From JAPUDQ01 sp049644865 (GTDB lineage Bacteria > Patescibacteriota > Saccharimonadia > Saccharimonadales > Saccharimonadaceae): 54,476 bases of DNA. A program made the translations under genes and the position numbers. The DNA lies in the NCBI GenBank assembly GCA_049644865.1, contig JBARSV010000007.1:1-54476 (forward strand), written 5' to 3'. Position 1 is the stretch's first letter; each line of letters starts with the position of its first letter. Below are positions 15,568-23,766 of this stretch, one piece after another. The notes under the pieces are model-generated. The model was not told the origin of the DNA and ran no database searches. It was given only the letters and a program-made list of their open reading frames with translations.

Positions 15568-17661
15568 CTATATCATCTCCATTAGTTGTGTTTCATTTAT
15601 AACCTTCGTCCCATAACTCTCAGCCTTCTTGAGCTTACTGGCGCCGACGTTGCCACCGGCGACGAGGTAGGTCGTGTCCTTGCCGACACTGGTTTGAAAG
15701 TTGCCGCCTAAGCGCCGTATGCGATCGGCTGCTTCGTCGCGGCTCATGCTTTCGAGCGTACCCGTGATCACAAAGTTCTGCCCGGTAAGCTTGCCCGATT
15801 TCGCCTCATAGTGTGGCTCCACCCCTAGAGATTTCATCTTGGAGATAAGTGCAATGTTATCCTCATCGGCGAACCACGCGGCAATTGATTCGGCCACGAC
15901 TTCGCCCACGCCATCGACACGTTTCAGCTCATCGATCGTCGCCCGCCTCAGAAAATCGAGCAATTCCGACTGTATAAAGGAGTCTCCTTTATACAGAGGG
16001 AGGAGGGTTGAGACGAGGTCGATAGCTGTCTGAATACCGACATGGCGGATGCCGAGACCGTAGACGAAGCGTTCAAGTGGTGGTGACTTTTTGGCAGCTA
16101 TGGCATCAACTAGCTTCCCTGCTGATACGTCGGCAAAACGGTCGAGGGTTAAGAGTTGGTCTTTGGTCAGCGTGTAAATGTCAGCGAGATCACCCACTAG
16201 CCCAGCATCAACCAATGCCTCGACGTTTTTCTCGCCAAGCGTATCGATATCGAGTGCACCTTTGCTAGCGTAGTGTCGAAGTGCTCGCTTGAGTATCACT
16301 GGTCCGGTCAGCCCACGGGCCCGGTAGACGACTTCACCCGCTGGTCGGTCAAATTGTAGCTCGGGATATTGGCGAGCTAGCTCTGCTTCGAAGTCGAGTG
16401 ACACAGAGTCTTTCGGTCGAAGCTCCATGATGACCGACTCGACCTGCGGGATGATATCGCCCGCCTTAAATATGACGACTGTGTCGCCGCGGCGAACATC
16501 GAGCCTGGCAATCTCATCGGCATTGTGCAAACTAGCGTGCTGCACGGTCGTACCGGCGACCTGCACCGGATCAAACACTGCGACCGGTGTCGCCGCACCA
16601 GTCCGTCCGATCGATAGAACGATGTCTTTAACGATCGTCGTGGCCTGCTCGGCGGCGTATTTGTAGGCCACCGCGCCACGCGGCTGTTTGCCGACAATAC
16701 CAAGCTCAGCGAACTGCGTGCGGTCGTTGACCTTGATAACAAGTCCGTCGGTGTTAAACGGCAGATCATGACGCTTCTGGGCCCAGCTATCAATAAACTG
16801 CATGACGCCGTTCACACTATCAAATACACTCGCCTCACTATTGCGCCGAACTCCTAGCTCCGTCACTACCTCGTACGCAAACATATTGGTCGGCACGTCG
16901 CTCGCATCATCACGGATGAGATCGTAGGCGATAAACGTCAAGGGGCGCGCCGCCACGAGACTCGGGTCGAGCTGGCGCATCGTACCTGCTGCTAAGTTGC
17001 GGGGATTGGCAAACTCTGGTTTGCCCTCAGCCCGTTGCTGCGCATTGAGCGCTGCAAAATCATCTTTTAACATGACAATTTCACCGCGGATTTCCGTCCG
17101 ACCGTGTAGGAATTTTTCAAATTCTGCAGATTTTGGATTTTGGATTTTGGATTTTGGAAGAATCGCAGGATTATGCAATTTGAGTGGGATATTGCGGATC
17201 GTGCGTACATTGGCCGTGATATCTTCGCCCACGAAACTATCGCCGCGTGTGATGCCTTTTGTCAGTAATCCGTCCTGATAGATCAATGCGCACGCCAGAC
17301 CGTCCATCTTGATATCGGCGAAAAAATCATGGTGCGAGCCGGGTAGTAATTTATCTATACGCCGAACCCACGCCTCGACCTCTGACCGATCAAACACATC
17401 ATTGAGGCTGAGCATACGTGAACTGTGCGCGACTTTTTGAAAACCGCCGATCAGCTCACTACCCACCCGTTGCGATGGGCTATCGGGACGAATTAACTCA
17501 GGGTACTGCGCCTCAATTTGTTTGAGTTCACCGAACAATCCATCGTACACAGCATCATCAACCGATGGCGTATCAAGCATGTGATATTCGTAACTGTAGC
17601 GATTGATCAAATCAACAAGTTCGCTGTAGCGATTAGCGGCGGCGTTTTTTGGGAGCGGCAT
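15568..17661 (-). CDS. ligA: NAD-dependent DNA ligase lacking the zinc-finger cysteines
   Basis: The order is N-terminal Ia domain (HMLDTPSVDDAVYD), adenylation domain with catalytic Lys118 in KMDG, OB fold, HhH repeats (RFADVSAGKLVDAI, LKRVDGVGEVVAESI) and a C-terminal BRCT domain (GKLTGQNFVITGTLESM). Where LigA normally has a Cys4 zinc finger, this protein reads YPELQFDRPAGEVVYRAR, with all four Cys missing. A heptamer-repeat peptide (SKIQNPKS) is inserted near residue 170. I chose ATG 17661 because GGAGG lies 8 nt upstream; it overlaps the preceding gene by 29 nt. Confidence 0.96.
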   Translation of the reverse strand: MPLPKNAAANRYSELVDLINRYSYEYHMLDTPSVDDAVYDGLFGELKQIEAQYPELIRPDSPSQRVGSELIGGFQKVAHSSRMLSLNDVFDRSEVEAWVRRIDKLLPGSHHDFFADIKMDGLACALIYQDGLLTKGITRGDSFVGEDITANVRTIRNIPLKLHNPAILPKSKIQNPKSAEFEKFLHGRTEIRGEIVMLKDDFAALNAQQRAEGKPEFANPRNLAAGTMRQLDPSLVAARPLTFIAYDLIRDDASDVPTNMFAYEVVTELGVRRNSEASVFDSVNGVMQFIDSWAQKRHDLPFNTDGLVIKVNDRTQFAELGIVGKQPRGAVAYKYAAEQATTIVKDIVLSIGRTGAATPVAVFDPVQVAGTTVQHASLHNADEIARLDVRRGDTVVIFKAGDIIPQVESVIMELRPKDSVSLDFEAELARQYPELQFDRPAGEVVYRARGLTGPVILKRALRHYASKGALDIDTLGEKNVEALVDAGLVGDLADIYTLTKDQLLTLDRFADVSAGKLVDAIAAKKSPPLERFVYGLGIRHVGIQTAIDLVSTLLPLYKGDSFIQSELLDFLRRATIDELKRVDGVGEVVAESIAAWFADEDNIALISKMKSLGVEPHYEAKSGKLTGQNFVITGTLESMSRDEAADRIRRLGGNFQTSVGKDTTYLVAGGNVGASKLKKAESYGTKVINETQLMEMI
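17128..17160. repeat. In-frame heptamer repeat in ligA
   Basis: Four TTTTGGA units encode SKIQNPKS within the adenylation domain of LigA, at a place where other ligases have a short loop. It is almost identical in DNA to the repeat in leuS at 9125. Confidence 0.85.
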
Positions 17662-18733
17662 CGAGCATCCTCCGATACAATAAGTAGACATAGCTCGGCA
17701 CAAATATCATTGTAAATGTCGACATTAGTTGAACGGTGATCGGCACTAATGGTAGCCAGTCTATGTTTATGAAACCGTCCACAAGTATAATGGGTATCAA
17801 AACAAATGCCCACATAGTAAGTAATACCCCGACTAGCCATGCAAGGCGCAGTAAAATACTTAAACGTCGGCCAATAGCGATATCTCCAGCCATTTTTAGC
17901 GCACGAAAGGGATAGGTACCAGGATAAGTAACTATAATCATTCCAAGTACAGTAGCCGTTACCCAGTACAACGACAAAATCACCAATAAAATACAGACAA
18001 ATGCGATCATCATTGCAGCCACACCTTCAGACAGAACTGGTGTTCTCAATGAATAATCATATAATATTATCCCGATGACCGCTGGTGATATTTGAAAAAT
18101 AGCTACGGTGAAAACAATGAGGGTAGCGACAAACGGTGCGCCTGCGTTGTATATTGCGTCACGAGCCTTTACGACGGTCCCTCCTAATCGATACCTCAAG
18201 AACCAGACAATTGAAAGCCAAGCCATTGCGGTAGTAAAGATAGCGACAACCTGTTGTGCGTCGCTTTTAGGTGTCGTCTCAAAACCACCGGTAATAAAGG
18301 TACCAAACAATGCTAATGATTGCATGATTGCCGATACGTCTCCATCGACCACAGCTGAACCAGACTCTTTAAGAATGTTCGAGACATCTCGAAATGACTC
18401 TTGACTAATAAGCCCCAAGAGAACAATGTTGACAATAAATAACACCACGAAAAATACAAGATAGGTGCGCCAATATTGCTTAACTACATTAGATACTTCT
18501 ACTGTAAAAACAATATAGCCCGGCAACCTACCAGGACTTGGCATATCACGCCGACGGGTCAAACGAAATGTACGATGCGGTCGGCGCTGGAGAAAATTAC
18601 GAAATCGTCGCCACCATCGTACAAACGGTGATTTTATCATCGCCCCCATCCTGCTGGCGATCGATGCAGCCTTGGTGCGAATATGTACGGCTTTGCGTGA
18701 CTGAGATGTAGATGTGGTGGAGCGTCGCGCCAT
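17633..18733 (-). CDS. Polytopic membrane protein, unknown function
   Basis: A basic N-terminal tail of about 75 residues precedes six or seven hydrophobic segments (for example LVFFVVLFIVNIVLLGL, AMMIAFVCILLVILSLYW, WLVGVLLTMWAFVLIPII). The pattern recalls glycerophosphoryl-diester phosphodiesterase-type membrane domains or DUF975, but no diagnostic motif is seen. Its ATG overlaps the htpX stop by 1 nt, so it is in the htpX operon. Confidence 0.75.
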   Translation of the reverse strand: MARRSTTSTSQSRKAVHIRTKAASIASRMGAMIKSPFVRWWRRFRNFLQRRPHRTFRLTRRRDMPSPGRLPGYIVFTVEVSNVVKQYWRTYLVFFVVLFIVNIVLLGLISQESFRDVSNILKESGSAVVDGDVSAIMQSLALFGTFITGGFETTPKSDAQQVVAIFTTAMAWLSIVWFLRYRLGGTVVKARDAIYNAGAPFVATLIVFTVAIFQISPAVIGIILYDYSLRTPVLSEGVAAMMIAFVCILLVILSLYWVTATVLGMIIVTYPGTYPFRALKMAGDIAIGRRLSILLRLAWLVGVLLTMWAFVLIPIILVDGFINIDWLPLVPITVQLMSTFTMIFVPSYVYLLYRRMLDAAPKKRRR

Positions 18734-19602
18734 TACATCGAGGTTCCGGTTTGACGTAGTCGAGCTACGCGCTCTTCGATAGGCGGGTGGGTACTAAATG
18801 CCGCTGTGATACCGCCCTTAAGTGGGTTTGCGAAAAACAAATGTGCCGTCGAGGTGTTTTGTCGTTGCATGACCGAACCTGCATGACCGATCTTTTCGAG
18901 TGCAGTTGCCAGCGCTTCAGGATCGCGCGTCGTCAGGGCGCCAGTTGCATCGGCCAAGTACTCACGCTGACGTGAAATTGCCGCCTGTATGAGCATAGCG
19001 ATGATTGGCGCTAGCAGCGCTGCCACGATACCGAGTATCAGAAAGATCGGGCTGCGATCGCGATTGTCTGACCCGCCGAAAAATGACATGCGCAGCAGCA
19101 AATCGGCGATCAAACCAATGGCGCTGACCAGCCCAAAGACGATCATCATGACGCGGATATCATAGTTTTTGACATGCCCCATCTCGTGCGCCATGACAGC
19201 CGTCAGCTCACGGTCGGTCATCATGTCGAGTATACCGGTGGTTGCCGCCACGTAGGCGTTGTCCGGATCACGGCCAGTTGCAAAGGCATTGGGCGCCGGA
19301 TCGTCCATGACATAGACTTTTGGCATCGGCATACCGTTTGTGATGGCTAGATTTTCAACGATGCGGTACAGACGAGGGTTGTCGGATTTCTGGATCTCCT
19401 GCGCACCATTGACAGCCAGTGCCATGCGGGCTGCGATGAAATATTGTATGAGAGCATAGACAGCTCCACCGATCAGCGCCCCCCAAAACACACCCGTGCC
19501 ATAGTACAGTCCAGCAATAGCGCCCAGGCCGCTGATGAGTACGACGAAGAATAGCATTATCAGTACCGTATTACGTTTATTGCTCTCTATCGCAGAATAC
19601 AT
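18733..19602 (-). CDS. htpX: Zinc metalloprotease HtpX (M48)
   Basis: The zinc motif HEMGH is at 139-143 and the third ligand Glu lies in REYLADATGA. Two N-terminal transmembrane helices and two further ones after the motif match HtpX, a membrane protease for quality control of membrane proteins. The usual FFANPLKGG and FSTHPPIEERVARLR end is present. It lies 15 nt after lemA, a common htpX partner. Confidence 0.96.
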   Translation of the reverse strand: MYSAIESNKRNTVLIMLFFVVLISGLGAIAGLYYGTGVFWGALIGGAVYALIQYFIAARMALAVNGAQEIQKSDNPRLYRIVENLAITNGMPMPKVYVMDDPAPNAFATGRDPDNAYVAATTGILDMMTDRELTAVMAHEMGHVKNYDIRVMMIVFGLVSAIGLIADLLLRMSFFGGSDNRDRSPIFLILGIVAALLAPIIAMLIQAAISRQREYLADATGALTTRDPEALATALEKIGHAGSVMQRQNTSTAHLFFANPLKGGITAAFSTHPPIEERVARLRQTGTSM

Positions 19603-19617
19603 GGTCGTTTTTAGTAT

Positions 19618-20181
19618 CTAGAATTTTACTTCGACTGGTTTTTCGAGAGCAGCCTTGTCTTCAACTTCGAAAAACTCGCGTTTGACAAAGCCAAACATGC
19701 TTGCGACCAGGTTACTTGGAAATTGCTCGATCTTGATGTTGAGATCGCGAACACCACCGTTGTAGAAGCGGCGTGAGGCCTGAATCTTGTCTTCGGTATC
19801 GACCAACTCGTTGTTGAGTTGCTGGAAGTTTTCAGTCGCGCGTAGCTGTGGATAGGCTTCAGCGACAGCAAATAGACTCTTGAGCGCACCTTCGAACTGG
19901 TTTTCAGCGGCAGCAGTTGCCTTCGGACCTTGGGTTGTTGCATTCATGACGGCAGTGCGAGCTTCGGTAACCTTCTCAAACACTTCTTTTTCATGAGTTG
20001 CGTAGCCTTTGACCGTCTCGATGAGATTTGGTATTAGGTCGGCACGACGTTTGAGCTGCACAGTAATGTCGCTCCATGCTTCATCGACACGGTTTTTCAG
20101 ACTGACAAGGCTGTTGTAGACGACGCCAAAAAACACGGCGACAACAACGAGTAGGCCTAACACGATATAGAGTAGTTCCAT
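19618..20181 (-). CDS. lemA: LemA family protein
   Basis: An N-terminal helix in the membrane (LLYIVLGLLVVVAVFFGVVYN) is followed by the LemA pattern VDEAWSDITVQLKRRADLIPNLIETVKGYA, YPQLRATENFQQLNNELVDTEDKI and FPSNLVASMFGF. The function is unknown beyond frequent pairing with HtpX. I prefer ATG 20181 (AAGGAAA upstream, matches the family start) over one 30 nt earlier. Confidence 0.95.
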   Translation of the reverse strand: MELLYIVLGLLVVVAVFFGVVYNSLVSLKNRVDEAWSDITVQLKRRADLIPNLIETVKGYATHEKEVFEKVTEARTAVMNATTQGPKATAAAENQFEGALKSLFAVAEAYPQLRATENFQQLNNELVDTEDKIQASRRFYNGGVRDLNIKIEQFPSNLVASMFGFVKREFFEVEDKAALEKPVEVKF

Positions 20182-20269
20182 TGAGATTTCCTTGTTTAGG
20201 TTGTGTTTCAATTATACCAAATCGTTACCACTTGGGATAGGGAAATAATCAAGCACAACTATATAAAAC

Positions 20270-20291
20270 ACCGTCATTTCTGACGGTTTTT
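20270..20291. terminator. Hairpin between small membrane gene and lemA
   Basis: ACCGTCA-TTTC-TGACGGT with T-rich continuation. It would end the minus-strand transcript of the small gene at 20396-20587. Confidence 0.6.
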
Positions 20292-20343
20292 CGTATAGTA
20301 AAAATGTAGCTCAATGTTGACATAGAGGGACTAGCTTTGCGCT

Positions 20344-20389
20344 GATGAATACAATGATGAGAGCCAGATGAATACAATGATGAGAGCCA
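20344..20389. repeat. Two tandem 23-nt direct repeats
   Basis: GATGAATACAATGATGAGAG plus CCA occurs twice in a row with no mismatch, just downstream of the small membrane gene. Confidence 0.85.
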
Positions 20390-20395
20390 CTGGTA

Positions 20396-20587
20396 TTATT
20401 TGCGACTGGTTTTGGCTCGAAAAATCCCAAATAAGATACAACCTACTGTGACGCCGCCAATTATTCCCAATGCCAAGTTACTTATCACGAGACCGACTCC
20501 GGTACCAAATATCAGACCAATTGGAATTACGAGAACACTAAGAGCCTCCTTATTCTCCACGATAGCTTTATCTGTTTGCTTAGACAT
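20396..20587 (-). CDS. Small two-helix membrane protein
   Basis: A 63-residue ORF with two hydrophobic segments rich in Gly (LSVLVIPIGLIFGTGVGLVI and LGIIGGVTVGCILFGIF) and a basic tail. The Shine-Dalgarno (GGGAAA) is weak. Function unknown; such Gly-zipper hairpins are common in small genomes. Confidence 0.55.
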   Translation of the reverse strand: MSKQTDKAIVENKEALSVLVIPIGLIFGTGVGLVISNLALGIIGGVTVGCILFGIFRAKTSRK

Positions 20588-20674
20588 TTTTTCCCGTTTG
20601 ATTTTTTAAGATTGAAGGATAGCGATATTGTGACAAACTTATAACACAATTGAACACATGAGCTAACTTTTCAA

Positions 20675-20790
20675 TGGTGCGCGGGGCGGGACTTGCCTTG
20701 TTCGCTTCGCTCCAACCATACACGTGCAGACATGCACGTGTATGGCAAGGGTGCCGGGGACTGCCACTGGCAGTCCCGTTCAAGTCCCTT
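20675..20790 (-). pseudogene. 3' relic of tRNA-Leu(TAA) with an inserted hairpin region
   Basis: The 3' end CAAGTCCCGCCCCGCGCACCA-like stretch (20675-20696) is identical to that of the intact gene next door. It is preceded by GGGACTGCC-AGT-GGCAGTCCC and a long stem CCATACACGTGCA/TGCACGTGTATGG. It lies after the terminator of the intact gene and lacks a 5' half. The insertion shares only the first hairpin with the element family, so it is a distant or unrelated member. Confidence 0.6.
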
Positions 20791-20799
20791 TCGCCGAGA

Positions 20800-20841
20800 C
20801 CATATGAAAACGCCACCCTTTCGGATGGCGTTTTCGTATGG
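20800..20841 (-). terminator. Terminator of tRNA-Leu(TAA), stem includes the CCA end
   Basis: On the minus strand CCATACGAAAACGCCA pairs with TGGCGTTTTCATATGG. The left arm begins with the CCA of the tRNA itself. Confidence 0.8.
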
Positions 20842-20924
20842 TGCGCGGGGCGGGACTTGAACCCGCACGCCTTGTGGGCAAGAGATTTTAAGTCTCTCGT
20901 GTCTACCGATTCCACCACCCGCGC
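20839..20924 (-). tRNA. tRNA-Leu (anticodon TAA)
   Basis: A class II tRNA of 86 nt: GCGCGGG acceptor, D-arm TGGAATCGGTAGACA, anticodon stem AGAGA/TCTCT with loop CTTAAAA (TAA), long variable arm TGCCCACAAGGCG, T-loop TTCAAGT, encoded CCA. Confidence 0.95.
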
Positions 20925-20963
20925 ATAATCAAATTATATCAGGTTCAATTCCCGCGTGACTTA

Positions 20964-21136
20964 GTCACCTTCGGCGGTCACATTCTGCGACCCCGACTTC
21001 GACATACAACAAACCAGTTTGTAATCTGTCGATAGTCCTTGCAAACTGCCACTGGCAATTTTCACCCATCGCCATCGTCTAGCAAAACCAGTTTGCAAGA
21101 GTGGATCCCCTTGCGAGCTGCCACCGGCAGTTCTCA
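20964..21136 (-). other. Structured tRNA-loop insertion element, copy 2 (outer)
   Basis: It starts TGAGAACTGCC-GGT-GGCAGCTCGCAAGG, has a central stem CCACTCTTGCAAACTGGTTT-type hairpin, and ends with CGCC-GAA-GGTGAC. Removing the inner copy (20977-21054) leaves 95 nt and restores a stem of the form GTCGCC-GAA-GGTGAC, as in the other members. Confidence 0.75.
20977..21054 (-). other. Structured tRNA-loop insertion element, copy 3 (inner, nested)
   Basis: It is 78 nt: TGAAAATTGCC-AGT-GGCAGTTTGCAAGG, a central stem GACA...TGTC around ACAAAC-TG-GTTTGT, and the terminal hairpin GTCGCA-GAA-TGTGAC. It sits inside copy 2 just after a GGG run, the same local context as the tRNA insertions. Confidence 0.78.
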
Positions 21137-21214
21137 CCCGCACGCCTCGAGAGGCAAGAGATTTTAAGTCTCCCCAAGTCTACCGATTCCACCACCCGCG
21201 CATAATGCAAAATA

Positions 21215-21288
21215 TGGAGGCACGTATGGGAGTTGCACCCATCTACGCGGTTTTGCAGACCGCTGCGTAACTGCTCCGCCAACGCGCC
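21215..21288 (-). tRNA. tRNA-Cys (anticodon GCA)
   Basis: A 74-nt cloverleaf: GGCGCGT acceptor, anticodon stem GCGGT/ACCGC with loop CTGCAAA (GCA), T-loop TGCAACT (unusual TG start), encoded CCA with T discriminator. No interrupted copy of it is seen. Confidence 0.93.
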
Positions 21289-21380
21289 ATAGGATAGATT
21301 ATACCCTAGAACGTCATACAGAAAAAACGCACCAAGATATCAAACTTGTTCACCACATAGTAACTACAGAGGGAATAGCG

Positions 21381-22367
21381 TTATCTCACGATAAAACTAT
21401 ATGGGTTAGGATGAAGATAATTGAAATGCTTTTCGACAAAAAGGTACAGTATCTCTCCGCCTCCCGGTGGGAATTTACCTAGTCTAGAGATATCGAGCGA
21501 CAGTCGCATGGCAATAATCTCTTTGTATGAATTACCTTCATTCTTGATCGGCGCCGCAAGTGGCTCGCCCCGAACCCCTTCAGTAATTTTTGTAATGACG
21601 ATGTCTTGTTGTGCTATGGCATTTTTGAATTGCTCCTCGAAGATAGCGTAATAACGTTTATTGAGGCATACTTTTGTACTGTCGTTGACGATTTTTGTCT
21701 GATATTTTTGGAAGATCAGCTTTTTAGCTTCATAGTATACTTTGACATCAATTGCATTATCAAACCTACTAACTTCATCTAAGTCCGTAACCTCGTTATT
21801 GAAAGCCATGATGTCGTTTCTGACCTGTATGCGACAGTTCTCTGTTACGTACGTGTTCGTGATCTTCTTGTACATGGCGTCGACATCTTGTTGTAGAGCG
21901 GCTGCATCACGGTACTTGTCGCTATACAAATCACCGTCAGCCACTGCTTTGAGCTTCGGCGGTGCCAATGAAGCAACAGCCTCGGCACTGACAGCATAGG
22001 TCAGTGGATACGGCGCATTCATAGCGGCACGCTGTTCTTTCGTCAACACGACGTCGAGCGACGATGGTGGTGCTGGGCGCGATGACTCAGCCGTGTTCAC
22101 GATAGCCTTGTCTTTGCCCTCAGACTCCAGTATAGCCTCACGCAATGTCGTCATAACATATGTTTCAACTGACTTAGTATACTGAGCTGCGGTGGCATCT
22201 GCGTCGGCAGTGATCGAGCGTATGGTGTTCTGCCGAACCTGCGAGAAGATCATATACGATGCACCGACCACTGAGAGAGCTATAACAGCCGCGATAATAA
22301 CTCGCTTTTTTGTGACAAGTGATCGCAGTCTAGTGCTACGTTGTGGGACATGAGATATATCATTCAT
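21381..22367 (-). CDS. Membrane-anchored extracytoplasmic protein, unknown function
   Basis: One transmembrane helix near residues 22-42 (KRVIIAAVIALSVVGASYMIF), then about 285 residues outside the membrane, largely helical, with Cys at two places (ENCRIQV, STKVCLNKRYYAIF) that could pair. A -10 (TACAAT) lies 7 nt before the ATG, suggesting a leaderless mRNA. No family recognised. Confidence 0.75.
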   Translation of the reverse strand: MNDISHVPQRSTRLRSLVTKKRVIIAAVIALSVVGASYMIFSQVRQNTIRSITADADATAAQYTKSVETYVMTTLREAILESEGKDKAIVNTAESSRPAPPSSLDVVLTKEQRAAMNAPYPLTYAVSAEAVASLAPPKLKAVADGDLYSDKYRDAAALQQDVDAMYKKITNTYVTENCRIQVRNDIMAFNNEVTDLDEVSRFDNAIDVKVYYEAKKLIFQKYQTKIVNDSTKVCLNKRYYAIFEEQFKNAIAQQDIVITKITEGVRGEPLAAPIKNEGNSYKEIIAMRLSLDISRLGKFPPGGGEILYLFVEKHFNYLHPNPYSFIVR

Positions 22368-22426
22368 ACGATCTATTGTACCATCGGACCTAACTCTATT
22401 TACGATATAGGACTAACGAACAGCTA

Positions 22427-22723
22427 TCACTCTGATCGCATACGATTATATTGCTCAATAAGAAGTTTTTCATGATCGCCAAATGGTGTGATAAGAGGGT
22501 TGCTACTGAAACTAATCAGTTTGCCATTGTCTGCGATGTACGCAATTGATCCCCTCATTGTAACCGGCTCTTTTGTGTCTGCTCTCCGGTATGTTATGAC
22601 CCAAAACTTCTTTGAATCATATATTTTCGGCTCAGCGTCTACTGTAGCCTCTATGTTGTCGCGCGTCGGCACAAGTTCTCTGGCGCGTGCAGCCGCCTGC
22701 TCAAATTTCGTGATACTGTACAT
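22427..22723 (-). CDS. Small protein of unknown function (98 residues)
   Basis: Starts MYSITKFEQAAARARELVP. The region KFWVITYRRADTKEPVTMRGSIAYI alternates as in beta hairpins and resembles PepSY-like folds only loosely. The ATG at 22723 has TATACT ending 6 nt upstream, consistent with a leaderless transcript; the longer frame above it is GC-rich and unlikely to be coding in this phase. Confidence 0.6.
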   Translation of the reverse strand: MYSITKFEQAAARARELVPTRDNIEATVDAEPKIYDSKKFWVITYRRADTKEPVTMRGSIAYIADNGKLISFSSNPLITPFGDHEKLLIEQYNRMRSE

Positions 22724-22727
22724 ACAG

Positions 22728-22913
22728 TCAGTATAACAGGCTGTAAAAGGCCATAACCTCCAACCACCCCCAGCGGGTTCTGAAGATGTAGCCCCACAGA
22801 GCAGTGCCGATGAAGCCGAGGGAGATCCTCGTAATGGAGATGATGAATCTCCTCGGTTCAAGTCTTGCGGGCTCGCATGCAGCGCTGCCCGCGAAGAAGA
22901 CAGCGAGTGTCAA
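22728..22913 (-). CDS. Possible small membrane protein fragment
   Basis: This frame reads two hydrophobic stretches (TLAVFFAGSAACEP and LGFIGTALWGYIFRTRWGW) and stays open upstream to about 22960 without a standard start. Codons are G/C-ending (CTCGGCTTCATCGGC), unlike its neighbours. It may be a real small gene with a rare start, or a remnant of acquired DNA. Confidence 0.3.
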   Translation of the reverse strand: MTLAVFFAGSAACEPARLEPRRFIISITRISLGFIGTALWGYIFRTRWGWLEVMAFYSLLY

Positions 22914-23176
22914 CAGAACGATCCAGAGCAGTGGGTGGGTGACGATTTCCGTTTTAGTTCCAATTTAGTGGAGTTTTATGACCAAGTTCGAACCGATTTC
23001 GAGCAAAATAGCTGAAGCTCAGCCTTAATGCCTGCGTCACTCGATGCATTCCGACAAACTAAAAACTCTTTGATTACTTTCTGAGATTTCATCTGACGTG
23101 TTTTTGGAAGTTGCAGAAGGTATTTTAGTTTTGCAATTCGCCGCTGATAAATCAGCGGAGGTGTCGGACGGATCGT
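22914..23176. other. Intergenic region, no gene seen
   Basis: No ORF with supporting signals. A short GC-rich to AT-rich transition occurs near 22960. The segment ends with the 3' end of the reductase gene. Confidence 0.45.
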
Positions 23177-23758
23177 CTATGCATGTTTCTTCCCGAGATG
23201 AAGAGCTTTTTTGAGGTACTGCTTACGAGTCACCTCATTCGCTGTCCGAACCGGACCAAAATATGATACATGTGTCGTTTTTATCCCACAGTTAAAACGA
23301 AGTACCCGAGCTTTGAGTTGCCGGACGCCAATATTGCCAAACACGTATTTGTATATGAGCGGAGGTATATCCATGGTGAGTAGTATGCTTGCTGTGCGTC
23401 CTTTGAGCAGTTGCTCAGGGGTTGCTTTACCCTCGCGATATTTGAATGCAAAGCCAGCGACGAACACGATGTCGATGAAAAGTTTCATGATGCCAGGAAA
23501 GCTGCTCCACCAGTTCGGGTACACGAACACTATATGCTCTGCCCAGGTGATTTCATCGCGCACGGCCTGAATATCTTTGCCAACGGGCTTGCGCTCGTAG
23601 TAGGCATAGCGCAGATACTTTTCAAGAGGCAAGTCGCGGATACGTATAGTGCGTACCTCTGCTCCAGAAGTCCGTGCTCCCTCGGCGTATGCACCTACGA
23701 GGTCACTGCACAGTGTGCCGGGGTTTGGATGGCCATTGATGATGAGAATTCTTTTCAT
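23177..23758 (-). CDS. Flavodoxin-fold NAD(P)H quinone reductase-like protein
   Basis: The start MKRILIINGHPNPGTLCSDL is the FMN-phosphate loop of the NQO1/KefF/MdaB family, and FVYPNWWSSFPGIMKLFIDIVF is the second FMN-binding segment. These reduce quinones or nitro compounds by two electrons using NAD(P)H. The gene follows a MarR regulator by 8 nt, a pattern typical of redox- or quinone-responsive pairs. Confidence 0.9.
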   Translation of the reverse strand: MKRILIINGHPNPGTLCSDLVGAYAEGARTSGAEVRTIRIRDLPLEKYLRYAYYERKPVGKDIQAVRDEITWAEHIVFVYPNWWSSFPGIMKLFIDIVFVAGFAFKYREGKATPEQLLKGRTASILLTMDIPPLIYKYVFGNIGVRQLKARVLRFNCGIKTTHVSYFGPVRTANEVTRKQYLKKALHLGKKHA

Positions 23759-23766
23759 AGTCGCTC

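Larger units (their letters stand above)
20941..21201 (-). pseudogene. Interrupted tRNA-Leu(TAA) copy with nested insertions in the T-loop
   Basis: From the 5' end (21201) it repeats the intact tRNA-Leu(TAA) closely: GCGCGGGTGGTGGAATCGGT, the TTAAA anticodon loop and a variable arm. After the T-stem strand GCGGG it is broken by 173 nt (20964-21136), which is one structured element carrying a second one. Then TAAGTC resumes the T-loop, but the acceptor 3' strand is not recognisable, so it cannot make a normal tRNA as it stands. Confidence 0.75.

Noticed and set aside
15568..17703. LigA start at 17703
   Set aside because: The additional 14 residues (MCRAMSTYCIGGCS) have no SD; the ATG at 17661 has GGAGG in place and begins the family homology.
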